DNA of 64,000 bases from CAIKLP01 sp965279595 (lineage in GTDB: Bacteria > Bacteroidota > Bacteroidia > Sphingobacteriales > Sphingobacteriaceae), in assembly GCA_965279595.1 (NCBI GenBank), contig OZ257246.1:1-64000 (forward strand), in the 5' to 3' direction. The notes beneath the pieces were generated by a model. It made no database searches and was not told the DNA's origin. It saw only the letters and a list, made by a program, of their open reading frames with translations. Each line of letters begins with the position of its first letter. Position 1 is the first letter of the stretch. Below, piece after piece: positions 26,719 to 38,400 of the stretch. The translations under genes and the position numbers were made by a program.

Positions 26719-27495
26719 TTATTTTCCTGTAAATACAGGTTTTCTTTTTTCTAAAAATGCAGCAATTCCTTCTTTGTTATCAGAAGTTTTTGCAGCTTCT
26801 GCTTGCAATACTTCTTCTAAATTAAGTTGTTCTTGTAAATTTGAAGCGAGTGATTTATTCAATGCTCTTTTGGTTAATCCAAATCCTTTAGTTGGCATGC
26901 TTGCTAATTTTGTAGCTAATTCCAATGTATTATCCGATAATAATTCAGAAGAATGCATTTGATAAATCATACCATACTCAAGTGCTTTTGTTGCAGTAAT
27001 TTTTTCAGAAAGAAACATCATGGCAGTTGCACGTTGCATTCCAACTAAACGAGGAAGAAAGAATGTTCCACCGCTATCGGGAATTAAACCAATGTTAGCA
27101 AACGATTGTATGAAACTTGCATTTTCAGAAGCTACTACTAAATCACAAGCTAATGCAATGTTTGCACCTGCACCAGCTGCAACACCATTAACCATAGCTA
27201 TTACAGGCTTTTCTATATTTCTAATTCTAAGTATGATTGGATTATAATGTTCACGCACTATTTGTTCGATAGGTAAACCATCTTCTGCAATTGCTTCTGC
27301 TAAATCTTGTCCTGCACAAAAAGCTCTTCCTTCTCCAGTTAAAATAATTGCTCTAATCGATTCATCCTTTTCACAATCATCTAAAGCGGTTTGTAATTCT
27401 AAGGCCATTGCTCTATTGAATGAATTCAATACATCAGGGCGGTTTAAAACTAAAGTGGCAACATTATTATTTTTTTCAAATTTTATAAAATCCAT
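26719..27495 (-). CDS. paaG: Ring-1,2-epoxyphenylacetyl-CoA isomerase
   Basis: A 258-residue crotonase that converts the ring epoxide into oxepin-CoA. The oxyanion-hole segments are 'RAFCAGQDLAEA' and 'VNGVAAGAGANIALACDLVV'. Neither of the two hydratase glutamates is present, but the isomerase Asp is (Asp140 in 'IGLIPDSGGTFFLPR'), which is the PaaG pattern. The ends 'LNRPDVLNSFNRAM' and 'AFLEKRKPVFTGK' also match PaaG. It lies between paaD and paaH in the epoxidase-first operon order. Confidence 0.94.
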   Translation of the reverse strand: MDFIKFEKNNNVATLVLNRPDVLNSFNRAMALELQTALDDCEKDESIRAIILTGEGRAFCAGQDLAEAIAEDGLPIEQIVREHYNPIILRIRNIEKPVIAMVNGVAAGAGANIALACDLVVASENASFIQSFANIGLIPDSGGTFFLPRLVGMQRATAMMFLSEKITATKALEYGMIYQMHSSELLSDNTLELATKLASMPTKGFGLTKRALNKSLASNLQEQLNLEEVLQAEAAKTSDNKEGIAAFLEKRKPVFTGK

Positions 27496-27508
27496 TGAGC
27501 ATTTATTT

Positions 27509-28015
27509 TTAAATACACTTAAAATAATCGAAAGTTTCTAAACAATCTTTACATTGATATAATGCTTTGCAAGCAGTAGAACCAAATTCTGAAATAAGTT
27601 TTGTTTGGTTGCTGTTGCATTGTGGACAAACAATTTTCAAATCATCATCACTCAAAAGGGCATTGATTCTTTGTGAAGTATGTTGTTGAGGAGGAGCAAT
27701 TCCATAATCTTTTAATTTCGATTTTGCTTCTACAGACATCCAATCGGTAGTCCAAGCTGGAGAATAAATGGTTTTAAGTAAGAAGTTATTTATTCCATGA
27801 GCTCTCAAGGTAGTGTCAATATCAATTTCCATCGTTCTCATGGCTGGACAGCCTGAATAGGTTGGAGTAATTGATATTTCTAATACATCATCAACCCATT
27901 TAATTTCCCTAATCACACCCAATTCAACAATACTGATAACAGGAATCTCCGGATCAGGAATTGTTTCCAAAAACTTCCAAATTTCTGAAACTTCAATAGT
28001 TGAAAGTTGGTTCAT
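27509..28015 (-). CDS. paaD: Phenylacetyl-CoA epoxidase maturation subunit PaaD
   Basis: A 168-residue MIP18/DUF59-type protein needed for assembly of the epoxidase iron or iron-sulfur centre. The N-terminus 'IPDPEIPVISIVELGVIREI' and 'ITPTYSGCPAMRTMEIDID' hold the conserved Cys of the family. The C-terminus carries two CxxC pairs ('IVCPQCNSN' and 'YQCKDCLETF') that form a zinc-ribbon-like site, as in other PaaD proteins. It is followed by paaG after 13 bases. Confidence 0.94.
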   Translation of the reverse strand: MNQLSTIEVSEIWKFLETIPDPEIPVISIVELGVIREIKWVDDVLEISITPTYSGCPAMRTMEIDIDTTLRAHGINNFLLKTIYSPAWTTDWMSVEAKSKLKDYGIAPPQQHTSQRINALLSDDDLKIVCPQCNSNQTKLISEFGSTACKALYQCKDCLETFDYFKCI

Positions 28016-28062
28016 AGTTTAATTCTCCAAAAATATTTTCGACTCGATTTTGAGTGCAATGA

Positions 28063-28821
28063 CTACCACTTCACTCCAGGAAATGAACGATGAATATGTT
28101 GCATTTCTGCTAATAAATAACCTAAATGTTCAGAATGTACAGCATCTCTACTTCCTCTTTGCATAAATACATTATTAGGAATTTCTAAATTAGCTATTGC
28201 AAATATTTCTGAGATTTTTGCATTCCATTTAGATTTCAAAATTGATAAATCAACAGCTATTCCTGAACTTAATAATACTTGATCAACTTCAGTCATTTCA
28301 AATAATTCATCGGTATAACACCATAAAGCATTGATTGCATTTTGAATTTTAGAATGACTTGTTTCTGTTCCATCTCCTAAACGAATAATCCAATTTGAAG
28401 AGTGACGCAAATGGTAAGTAGTTTCTTTTAAGCTTTTTGAAGCTAGTGCTGAAATAGTTTGATCCGAACTTTTTTGAAGCGCATCTAAAAATAAATATTC
28501 AAATGCATCCATTAAAAATTGGCGAGCCATAACAAAAGCAAAGTCTTTAGAAGGCTGTTCAGAAAGTAATGAATTATAGAATTCTCTTTCATTTCTAAGA
28601 AAAGCTAAATCATCTTCTGATCTTCCTTTACCTTCCACTTGTGCAGCGTAAATGTATAATGAATTGGCACTTCCTAGCAAATCAAGTGCAATATTTGAGC
28701 AAGCAATATCTTCTTCTAAAAAAGGACCTTTGCTACTTTGTTCAGATAATCGATGACCTAGAATTAGGTGATTATCTGCAATGCGTAATAAATATTTAAA
28801 TAAGGCTTCTTGTTGAGTCAT
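28063..28821 (-). CDS. paaC: Phenylacetyl-CoA 1,2-epoxidase subunit PaaC
   Basis: A ferritin-like helical subunit of 252 residues that pairs with PaaA in the epoxidase complex. Conserved segments are 'LLRIADNHLILGHRLSEQSS', 'ALDLLGSANSLYIYAAQVEG', 'LKETTYHLRHSSNWIIRLGD' and 'HSEHLGYLLAEMQHIHRSFP'. PaaC lacks the di-iron centre and plays a structural role. The start is two bases from the paaB stop, and a 47-base gap separates it from paaD, the longest spacing inside the epoxidase block. Confidence 0.95.
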   Translation of the reverse strand: MTQQEALFKYLLRIADNHLILGHRLSEQSSKGPFLEEDIACSNIALDLLGSANSLYIYAAQVEGKGRSEDDLAFLRNEREFYNSLLSEQPSKDFAFVMARQFLMDAFEYLFLDALQKSSDQTISALASKSLKETTYHLRHSSNWIIRLGDGTETSHSKIQNAINALWCYTDELFEMTEVDQVLLSSGIAVDLSILKSKWNAKISEIFAIANLEIPNNVFMQRGSRDAVHSEHLGYLLAEMQHIHRSFPGVKW

Positions 28822-28823
28822 AA

Positions 28824-29111
28824 TTACATGTGAGTAATACCTTCAGGTACTGAATAAAAAGTTGGGTGACGATAAACTTTATCATTTGCAGGTTCAAAGA
28901 AAGAACCAATATCTTCAGGTGAAGAAGCAACAATATCAGAAGCAGGTACTACCCAAATATTAGTTCCTTCACTTCTTCTGCAATATAAATCTCTTGCATT
29001 TTGAAGTGCCATTTCTTTATCATGGGCATGTACAGAACCACTGTGTTTATGCGGTAATCCTGGTTTACTTTGCACGAATACTTCCCATAAAATTCCTTGT
29101 GAATCATTCAT
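28824..29111 (-). CDS. paaB: Phenylacetyl-CoA 1,2-epoxidase subunit PaaB
   Basis: A 95-residue small subunit. 'LWEVFVQSKPGLPHKHSGSV', 'HAHDKEMALQNARDLYCRRS' and 'IWVVPASDIVASSPED' are hallmark PaaB sequences. PaaB bridges PaaAC heterodimers in the multicomponent monooxygenase. It lies three bases after paaA and two bases before paaC. Confidence 0.95.
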   Translation of the reverse strand: MNDSQGILWEVFVQSKPGLPHKHSGSVHAHDKEMALQNARDLYCRRSEGTNIWVVPASDIVASSPEDIGSFFEPANDKVYRHPTFYSVPEGITHM

Positions 29112-29114
29112 AAT

Positions 29115-30062
29115 TTAAGCGGCTTTAGTTTTATTTAATTTTTCTGCATGGGCATTTGCAGCTTCTCTAACCCAAGCCCCATCTTCATGTGCTTTTATTT
29201 TTGCTGAAATTCTATCTTTATTACAAGGACCATTTCCTTTCACCACATTCCAAAACTCATCCCAATTTATCAATCCAAAATCATAAGCATTTCTTTCTGC
29301 ATTCCATTTCAAATCTTTATCAGGAACGGTTAATCCGATTAATTCTGCTTGAGGAACTGTTTGATTAACGAAACGTTGACGCAATTGATCATTGGATTCT
29401 CTTTTGATTTTCCATTTTATTGCATTTGCAGAATTTGGAGATTCTTCATCTTTAGGACCGAACATCATTAATGATGGCCACCACCAACGATTAAGCGCAT
29501 CCTGAGCCATTTGCTTTTGTTCAGGCGTACCTTTAGCAAGTGTAACCATAATTTCATATCCTTGGCGTTGATGAAAACTTTCTTCTTTACAAATTCTCAC
29601 CATTGCTCTTGAATAAGGACCATAAGAAGTACGTTGCAACATAACTTGATTCATAATGGCCGCACCATCAACTAGCCATCCTATGGCACCCATATCAGCC
29701 CAAGTAACAGTAGGATAATTGAAAATACTTGAGTACTTCGCTTTACCTGTATGTAATTGATCTAACATTTCTTCACGTGATATACCCATTGATTCAGCAG
29801 CACTGTATAAGTATAAACCATGCCCAGCTTCATCTTGTACTTTGGCAAGTAAAACCATTTTCCGTCTTAAACTTGGGGCTCTTGTAATCCAATTGCCTTC
29901 TGGCAACATTCCAATAATTTCTGAATGTGCATGCTGTGAGATTTGACGAATTAAATGTTTTCGATAATCTTCAGGCATCCAATCTTTAGGTTCAATCATT
30001 TCATTCTTAGCTAGTTTAGCTTCGAAATTGGCAATTAATTGTGATTCATCTAATGGATTCAT
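29115..30062 (-). CDS. paaA: Phenylacetyl-CoA 1,2-epoxidase catalytic subunit PaaA
   Basis: The di-iron subunit of the ring epoxidase (315 residues, usual size), which uses O2 and electrons from PaaE to form the 1,2-epoxide of phenylacetyl-CoA. Iron ligands are carried by 'LLAKVQDEAGHGLYLYSAAE' and 'ICKEESFHQRQGYEIMV' (ExxH pairs). 'WADMGAIGWLVDGAAIMNQV' lies between them. It is the first gene of the minus-strand operon, with an exact -7 box 27 bases upstream, and is divergent from paaE. Confidence 0.96.
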   Translation of the reverse strand: MNPLDESQLIANFEAKLAKNEMIEPKDWMPEDYRKHLIRQISQHAHSEIIGMLPEGNWITRAPSLRRKMVLLAKVQDEAGHGLYLYSAAESMGISREEMLDQLHTGKAKYSSIFNYPTVTWADMGAIGWLVDGAAIMNQVMLQRTSYGPYSRAMVRICKEESFHQRQGYEIMVTLAKGTPEQKQMAQDALNRWWWPSLMMFGPKDEESPNSANAIKWKIKRESNDQLRQRFVNQTVPQAELIGLTVPDKDLKWNAERNAYDFGLINWDEFWNVVKGNGPCNKDRISAKIKAHEDGAWVREAANAHAEKLNKTKAA

Positions 30063-30088
30063 ACAAGTAAATAAGTATAACTAGTGGA

Positions 30089-30096
30089 CAAATTTA
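30089..30096 (-). promoter_or_regulatory. Candidate -7 element of the paaA operon
   Basis: On the minus strand TAAATTTG matches TAnnTTTG exactly, giving a ~20-base leader before paaA. The 148-base paaA-paaE divergent region presumably also carries the paaE promoter (a weaker TATTTTAG at 30187-30194) and any operator. No clear palindrome was seen. Confidence 0.5.
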
Positions 30097-30210
30097 ACAT
30101 TTTTTGCATATTAAAGTAATGACCTCAATACTGCTTAAATTTAAACAAAAGGAGGTATTTATTGTTCGATAAATCGATCTTATTTCTATTTTAGCATCAA
30201 AATTTAACAA

Positions 30211-31278
30211 ATGGCAAAATTTCACCCACTCACCGTAAAAGACATTCGAAGAGAAACAGTTGATTGTGTTAGCATCGCATTTGAAGTACCTACTGCATTT
30301 CAATCTGATTATCAATATATTCAAGGTCAATATGTAACTTTAAAGTTTATCGTTGATGGAGAAGAAATTCGCAGGTCCTATTCTATTTGCAGTAGCCCGG
30401 TTGCAGACAATGAATTGAGAATAGCAGCTAAAAAAGTAACTCAAGGAAAAGGTTCTGGCTATTTGAATGATACTTTAAAGGTTGGGGATATAATGGAAGT
30501 TATGACACCAATGGGTAATTTCCATAGTCCATTAGATGCAAACAAGTCTAGAAATTTTGTATTATTTGCTGGAGGCAGTGGAATAACTCCAATGTTATCT
30601 ATTTTAAAAACAGTACTAAAAGTAGAAACAAAAAGTTCGATCATATTATTTTATGCAAACTTAAATGAAGAGAGTACCATTTTTAAGGATGAAATTCAAT
30701 CACTTGAAAATGCAAATCCGAATTTTAAAGTGATTACCATATTAGATCAACCAGCAACGGAAGTGCCTCAATTACATAAAGGCATAATGACGAAGAAAAA
30801 AGTATTTTCATTGATAGAAAATTATGTTGGCTTGAATTTAGATAATCAATTTTTCATTTGTGGGCCTACCCCAATGATGAAAAATGTAGAAGAGAGTTTA
30901 ATCGATTTAAAAATAGAAAAAGAAAGAATTCATTTAGAATATTTCACTGCTACTTTAGAAGCTGCAAAAACAGAAGTCAAAGCAAGCGGAAATGTAATCA
31001 CCTCACAAGTAACCATAATACTAGATGGTGATGAAACAACCATCGAATTAAAATCAGATGGGTTGTGTATTTTGGATGCAGCAATAGAAAACGATTTAGA
31101 TGTTCCATTTGCCTGCAAGGGTGCTGTTTGCTGTACTTGTAGAGCTAAGGTTATTGAAGGAGAAGTTGAAATGCGTGCAAATTTCGCTTTGACTGAAGAT
31201 GAAGTTGCTGAAGGATTTATATTAACTTGTCAATCACATCCAAAAAGCGCAACCGTAATTGTTGATTATGATGTTTAA
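30211..31278 (+). CDS. paaE: Phenylacetyl-CoA epoxidase reductase PaaE
   Basis: A 355-residue flavodoxin-reductase-like protein feeding electrons from NAD(P)H to PaaA. The FAD site RRSYSICSSP is at residues 54-63. The pyridine-nucleotide site follows as 'FAGGSGITPMLSILKTVL' and 'QFFICGPTPMMKNVEESL'. The C-terminal plant-type 2Fe-2S ferredoxin domain has ligands Cys302, Cys307, Cys310 and Cys340 ('CKGAVCCTCRAKV' and 'ILTCQSHP'). It is separated from the paaABCD block and transcribed divergently, with an SDR gene following 19 bases downstream. Confidence 0.95.
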   Translation: MAKFHPLTVKDIRRETVDCVSIAFEVPTAFQSDYQYIQGQYVTLKFIVDGEEIRRSYSICSSPVADNELRIAAKKVTQGKGSGYLNDTLKVGDIMEVMTPMGNFHSPLDANKSRNFVLFAGGSGITPMLSILKTVLKVETKSSIILFYANLNEESTIFKDEIQSLENANPNFKVITILDQPATEVPQLHKGIMTKKKVFSLIENYVGLNLDNQFFICGPTPMMKNVEESLIDLKIEKERIHLEYFTATLEAAKTEVKASGNVITSQVTIILDGDETTIELKSDGLCILDAAIENDLDVPFACKGAVCCTCRAKVIEGEVEMRANFALTEDEVAEGFILTCQSHPKSATVIVDYDV

Positions 31279-31297
31279 GCATTCTATAAATTTTTAG

Positions 31298-32002
31298 ATG
31301 AATATAATAATTACTGGAGCAAGCAGTGGCATTGGATTTGAAACAGCCTTAGAATTAACAAAAGTTGATCATCATGTGGTTATCGCGATTGCTCGCTCTG
31401 CTGAAAAATTAAAAAAACTTCATCAAATAGCAAAAGAATTAAATCCTAATTGTCAATTATTACCTGTACAATTTGATATTGTTTCTGGTGATTATGAACA
31501 AGGTCTGTTACCTTTTCTCACACAAAAAGCTGGACCAATTTCCATTATAATAAACAATGCAGGCAAACTAATAAATAAACCATTTTTGGAGCAAACCGAT
31601 GAAGATTGGTACTCCATGTTTGAATCAAATTTACTAGGTCATGTAAAGATGATTAAACACTTATTGCCAATGATGGCAAATCCATCTCACATTGTTAACA
31701 TTGGAAGTATGGGAGGTTATTTAGGTAGTTCTAAATTCAATGGACTTAGTTCTTACTCAGCAAGTAAAGCAGCCTTACATAATTTAACTGAATGTTTAGC
31801 AGAAGAACTTAAAGACAAAGGCATTAAAGTAAATGCACTGGCATTGGGGTCAGCACAAACCGAAATGTTAGAAGAAGCATTTCCTGGTTATGAATCACCC
31901 GTTTTAGCTTTTGAAATGGGTAAATATGTAGCGGATTTTGCATTAACTGGTTCCAAATTTTTCAATGGAAAAGTGTTGCCGGTTGCGGGGAGTACGCCGT
32001 AG
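31298..32002 (+). CDS. Short-chain dehydrogenase/reductase
   Basis: A 234-residue SDR: TGASSGIGFE at residues 6-15, 'IIINNAGKLINKPF', Ser in 'VNIGSMGGYLGS', and the catalytic Tyr-Lys in 'SSYSASKAALHNLTE'. It follows paaE by 19 bases and so is probably co-expressed with it. A role in phenylacetate or related aromatic catabolism is possible but nothing in the sequence identifies the substrate. It differs clearly from the SDR at 5614-6375. Confidence 0.86.
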   Translation: MNIIITGASSGIGFETALELTKVDHHVVIAIARSAEKLKKLHQIAKELNPNCQLLPVQFDIVSGDYEQGLLPFLTQKAGPISIIINNAGKLINKPFLEQTDEDWYSMFESNLLGHVKMIKHLLPMMANPSHIVNIGSMGGYLGSSKFNGLSSYSASKAALHNLTECLAEELKDKGIKVNALALGSAQTEMLEEAFPGYESPVLAFEMGKYVADFALTGSKFFNGKVLPVAGSTP

Positions 32003-32068
32003 GTGTAAGTTCGGAAACTATCAATTTTCTCTCCATTACAATTTTGAAAGTTCTTTTTACAGAACACA

Positions 32069-32210
32069 ATTATGAATTTTAAATTTTGAATTTTAAATGT
32101 CAATTGAAAAATGATGAATTTTGAATTGGCAAGTAAATAGCAAAAGGAAAGTTTGAAAAGCAAATATTTCTAGTTGCAGTAACCAATTCAAAATTTAAAA
32201 TTTAAAATCA
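32069..32210. repeat. Inverted pair of the AT-rich dispersed repeat
   Basis: In the 211-base convergent gap there are an inverted-orientation copy (32069-32130, ending GATGAATTTTGAATTGGC) and a partial direct copy (32181-32210, beginning CCAATTCAAAATTTAAAATT). The facing ends can pair as TTTTGAATTGG with CCAATTCAAAA, so the pair may act as a bidirectional terminator for the SDR gene and the giant gene. Confidence 0.6.
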
Positions 32211-32213
32211 TAG

Positions 32214-32498
32214 TTATTTTCTAATAACGATATAACCAGTTAACGGTTTTACATTAGGTACACCAAAATCAAGGATATAGAAGTATGTACCGCTAGGCAA
32301 TAATCCTTCAGCTAATACTAAACCTCCAGAGTTTTGAGCATTACCACCCCAACTATTATCGTAAGGAGATTTGTCATAAACTTTATTTCCCCAACGGTTA
32401 AATATTTCTAATTTATTTTTAGGGAAATCTTCAATACCTGGAATAAAGAATTTATCATTTACTCCATCACCATCAGGAGAATATCCTGTTGGTACAAA
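32214..32498 (-). other. T9SS type B C-terminal sorting domain (CHU_C)
   Basis: The last 94 codons encode 'FVPTGYSPDGDGVNDKFFIP', 'KLEIFNRWGNKVYDKSPYDN', 'WGG' and 'LPSGTYFYILDFG', ending TGYIVIRK. These are the landmarks of the gliding-motility-associated C-terminal domain (TIGR04131 type), which targets the protein to the T9SS. Confidence 0.93.
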
Positions 32499-35400
32499 TA
32501 AGGTAATTGAAATACTTGTTGGTACTCGCTCAGATTCTTCATTTGGATTTCCATTTCCATTTGGATCAGGATTAACACCATTTGTTGAAATATCAGTAAT
32601 TACATTTAATGCACTTGCATACGATGCACTTACTTCTACACTATTATCAAAAGTAGAAACAGGCTGATTTGGTAATAGATTCACCGTAACTCTAAATTCT
32701 TGAGATTCATTTACACCTAATGAATTAGAGCTACTATCCAACATTAAAATGTCATCATTCCCATCAAACATTGAATTGGTTTTTATTTTTCCAGCACCAT
32801 TTGCTTCAACCACTTTAAAGATGGCAGGTTCAGGGAAAGTCACTTTTAAATTCTCTCGAATTTGAATATTTTCCAATTTAATATTTCCGTAATTTTTTAC
32901 ATTGAATGTATAAGTTAAATTGTAAGATCCATCAGGCATTAATGTAGGTTCAGATACCGACTTAGAAATACCAATCAATGGTTTTGCTACAAAATTAATT
33001 CTGATAATACATTTAGCAGTATCACATAAACTAGGAATTCCGTTGTCACAGATTACATACATAAAACTATCCACACCCATGAAATCTAGTAATGGCGTAT
33101 AAGTATATTTTCCTTTTGAGTTCACAAATACAGAACCGTTCTTTGGAATTGTTAATCTAAAGAATGAAATATCATCACCATCAGGATCTAAATCATTAGA
33201 TGCTAAGGTAGACTCAAACACCGTATTTTGTGGTGCATCTGCGGTATCATTAATTGCAATTGGAGGATTGTTTATGCTATTGATAGTAATAAATACCGTT
33301 GCAGTATCACAAAGACTTGGGTTACCATTATCACATAAACTATATTTAAATTGATCTAAACCTACATAGTTTGCTTGTGGTTGATAATTAAATGTACCAT
33401 CAGAATTTAATGTTACACTTCCATGTGCAGGCAATGCAGAAGCAATTATTGTTGTAGATAAACTATTTGCATCAGGATCAGAATCATTAGTCATCACCTG
33501 ATTGTTGATAGCTAAATCCATATCCGTTTCAAAATGATCATCAATTGCAATTGGTGCAATGTTTACTGAAGTAACATGAATATAAACAGTAGCTGTGTCT
33601 TTGAAACTTGGATTTGCAGTTTTGAATGCGATATAATTAAATGTATCAATACCAACAAAATTATTGTTTGGAATATAACTAAATACACCCGTAACATTAA
33701 ATGAAAGTTGTCCGTTTTGAGTTGAAGAAATTGAACTAAAACTCAAATTATTTCCATCAAAATCTTTATCATTTACTGCCACATTTGCATTCACCAAAGT
33801 GCTATTCATTTGTGTATAGAATGTATCATTCACAGCTAAAGGTGGATCTAAAGCAGGAATAACCAAAATGATTAATTTAGCTGTATCACAAAGTGAAGGA
33901 GATCCATTATCACAAACTACATAAATTAAAGTATCAACACCGTGGAAGTTTAATCCAGGAGTATAAGTGTAAGTGCCATTTACATTCAAAATAATTGAAC
34001 CAAATGAAGTTGATTTGATTTTACTAAAGTTTAATAAGTCACCATCAATATCAAAATCATTAATTGCAACTGTTCCAGAAACATTAACATCTTCTAATGT
34101 TGTATCAGCATCATTAATAGCAACTGGTGGATCATTAACTGGTGTTACAGTTATTATTAAAGTTGCTGTATCACACATCATTGGAACTCCATTATCACAT
34201 AATACGTAAACTAAAGTATCCTTACCAATATAATTGAGTAATGGCATATAAGAATAATTACCTCGACTATCAACTGTGATACTACCATGCTTAACATTAT
34301 TAATAATTGCAAATGTTAAATCATCATCATTAGGATCTGAATCATTGATTGAAAGTGTACCTTCTACTTTAACATCTTCTGGTGTAGTGTTTAAATCATT
34401 GATTGCAACAGGAGGTAAATTAAAGTTTTTAACATTGATTATTAATAAAGCTGTATCGCATAAACTTGGAACACCATTATCACAAATCTGATAAGTCAAG
34501 GTGTCTTTACCAAAGAAATCTAAGTTTGGAACATAATTAAATGTTCCATTTGAATTGAAAGTTATTACACCATTTTTTGTTGACCCTAATGCACTAAAGA
34601 ACAATATATCACCATCTACATCAGAGTCGTTAGTGGAAGTAGTACCAGCAATTGCATTATTTTTCAAAGTCACAAATAAATCATTTTGTGCAATCGGTGC
34701 ATGATTAAAGTGAGTAACATTTATAATTAATACCGCGGTATCACATAATGAAGGTGTACCATTATCACAAACCAAATAGGTTAATGAATCCACACCACTA
34801 AAATTAGGATTTGGAATATAATTATATGAACCATTAGGAATCATAGTTGTAGTTCCACGTAAGGTAGATGTCAAGATTGAGAAGGTTAATAAATCTTTAT
34901 CAATATCATGATCATTTGTTGCTACAGTACCTAATAATATAATGTTCTCTGGTGTTGTATTTAAATCATTAATTGCAATTGGTGGATCATTAACTGGATT
35001 AACAGTAATAATTAAACTTGCAGTATCACATAAAGAAGGAATTCCATTATCACATACTACATAGTTTATGGTATCCTTACCATTAAAATTAATATTTGGT
35101 TGATAAAAATAATTACCTAAAGCATCTAAAGTAATTGTTCCATGTGCAGGTAATTTAATTGTAGAGAAACTTAAACTATTTCCATCTAGATCAAAATCGT
35201 TTGTAGCTACAGTTCCTGAAACATCAACATCTTCAAGTGTTGCATTAGCATCATTGATAGCTATTGGTGGATCATTTACTGGAGTAACATTGATGACTAG
35301 AATTGCAGTATCACATAATGAAGGAATACCATTATCACAAACTTTATAAATTAAGGTATCCTTTCCGTTAAAGTTTAAGAATGGCATGTATATATAAGAT

Positions 35401-38400
35401 CCATTTGCATTGAAAGTTATACTTCCTTTAGTTGTTAATTTAATTGTGCTGAATGCAATTAAATCTCCATCCACATCAAAGTCATTACTAGCAACCGTTC
35501 CTGTTACACTAACTTCTTCTGGAGTGGTTTTAGCATCATTAATTGCAATTGGTGCATCATTGATTGGATTAACTGTGATGATTAATAATGCTGTATCACA
35601 TAATGAAGGACTACCATTATCACAAACTTTATATACTAGTGTATCGATGCCATTGAAATTCAATGTTGGTGTATAATTATAGCTACCATTTGCATTTAGA
35701 ATTAAGACACCATGTTTGGTATTGCTAATAGTTGAGAAAGTGATTGCATTTCCATCAATATCAAAATCATTACTTGCAACTGTTCCTGAAACTACAACAT
35801 CTTCATTAGTAGATTTTATATCATTTACTGCAGTTGGTGGATCATTGGTAGGTGTTACCATGATTACTAAAATTGCAGTATCACACAATGAAGGAATTCC
35901 ATTATCACAAACTTTATATACTAAAGTATCTAGACCATTAAATTGCGCTACTGGATTATATGTATAATTTCCGTTTGCATTTAAAGTAATCAGTCCGTGT
36001 TTAGTAGTTTGTAAAGTATTAAATGATAATAAGTCTCCATCAATATCAGAATCGTTAATTGCAACAGTACCACTTGTTGGATTACCTTCTGTAGTTGATT
36101 TGTTATCATTGATAGCAACTGGTGGATCATTAACTGGTGTGATGGTGATGAAAAGAATTGCAGTGTCACATAATGAAGGGCTAGCGTTATCACATACTTT
36201 ATAAACTAAAGTATCCAAACCACTATAATTTTGGTTAGGTGTATAGGTATAAGAACCATTTGCATTGAATACTACAATACCATGTTTTGTATTATTGATT
36301 AAACTAAATGAAATGTTATTTCCATCAGGGTCTGTATCATTAGTAGCCACAGTTCCGTTTGCAGTTACATCTTCAGAAGTTGCTTTAGCATCATTGATAG
36401 CAATTGGTGCATCATTGGTAGGAGTTACAGTAATAATTAATTTTGCAGTATCACACAAAGTTGGGTTGCCATTATCACAAACTTTATATGTTAATGTATC
36501 TTTTCCGTTGAAATTTAAATTCGGACTATAAGTATAATTTCCATTTGCAGATAAAATTAACTGTCCGTTTTTAGTAGTTGAAATAACACTGAAACTTAAA
36601 ATATCAGCGTCAATATCTGAATCATTTGATGCTACCGTTCCGCTTGTTGAAACATCTTCATTAGTTTGTTTGCTGTCATCAATAGCTATTGGAGCATCAT
36701 TACTTGGCGTAATATTGATAAATAATTTTGCCGTATCGCATAATGATGGACTTCCATTATCACATACTTTATAAACTAAAGTATCTTTTCCATTATAATT
36801 TAATGATGGATTATATATAAAGCTTCCATTTGCATTAAGTGATAATGATCCGTGTTTAGTATTTGAAACTATGGCAAAAGTTAAAGTATTGTTTTCTAAA
36901 TCAGAATCATTTGGTGCAACAGTACTATTCACACTTACATCTTCTTTAGTTGTAATATTATCATCAATAGCTATTGGAGCATCATTCACTGGATTTACAG
37001 TGATTAATAAAATAGCTGAATCACATAATGAAGTTGATTTGTTTTCACATACTTGATAAACTATAAAATCTAATCCGACGAAATTTGCACTAGGAGTATA
37101 AGTATATGTTCCATTTGCATTCATTACGATAGATCCATTTGTAGGATTGTTTACTATTGAGAAATTCAATGTATCTAAATCTATATCCGAATCATTAGAA
37201 GCAACAGTTCCGCTTACTGATACATCCTCTAAAGTACTTCTGTTATCATTGCCTGCTATTGGAGGATCATTAACTGGAATAATTGTAATAACTAATGATG
37301 CTGTATCACAAAGTGAAGGAGAACCATTATCACAAACTCTATATATTAAAGTATCAATACCATGATAATTTAAATTAGGAGTATAAACATAAGTCCCATT
37401 GGTATTGAAAATTATATTTCCTTTAGAAGTATTTTTTATTGAACTAAATGATAAAGAATTTCCATCAATATCTGAATCATTGGTTGATACAGTACCACTA
37501 ATAGCAACATCTTCCAATGTAGATTTTGAATCATTCAAGGCTACTGGTGGATCATTTAATGGACTAGTTGTAATGATCAATGTTGCTATATCACAAAGTG
37601 AAGGAGACCCATTATCACAAACTTGGTAAACTAAAGTGTCATTACCATTGTAATTTAATGCTGGTTGATAAATATAAGAACCATTGCTATTGAAAGTGAT
37701 ACTTCCTTGAGTCACATTTTTAACAAGTGCAAATACCAATGGATCATTATTTGGATCAGTGTCATTACTTGCAACTGTACCTGAAATTTGAACATCTTCC
37801 GTAGTAGATTTACTATCATTGATTGCAATTGGTGCACCATTGATCTTTATTTTAACCCAAGCCAAATTAGAACGCAACCCTTTTACGTCGCTCATTTTAT
37901 AAGCGAAACTATCTATTCCTGAGAAACCAACATTTGGAGTATAAACAATTAAGCCTGTTAATTTATTATAAACCATTTGACCATGCAATAGATTAGTCTC
38001 AACAGTTGCTGATTGTTCATCAATTCTGAAATCACCTTTCACATCGTTTGTCCAGATATTAATAGTTACAGGAACAGATGAAGATGTTGAAGCAAAATCA
38101 TTCATTGCAATTGGTGGAACATTTACATGAACACTAACCAATGCAGTATCACGCAAACCACTTGCATCAGTAATGAAATAATAGAATGAATCTAATCCAA
38201 AGAAACCAGATGATGGAACATAGTTAATTGAACCATTAGGATTCATTGAAATACTTGCATTGTGTATTGATGAATTTGTTAAACTATTTACAGATAGATT
38301 TCCATTTTCAAAATCAGAGTCATTAGTTAATACAGTAATTATTATTCCAGTATTTATTATGGTACTAGCCGAATCATTTCTTGCAATTGGTGCATGGTTA

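Noticed and set aside
30094..30330. Minus-strand 78-codon frame overlapping the paaA-paaE divergent region
   Set aside because: It overlaps the start of paaE and the promoter region and has no recognisable features.
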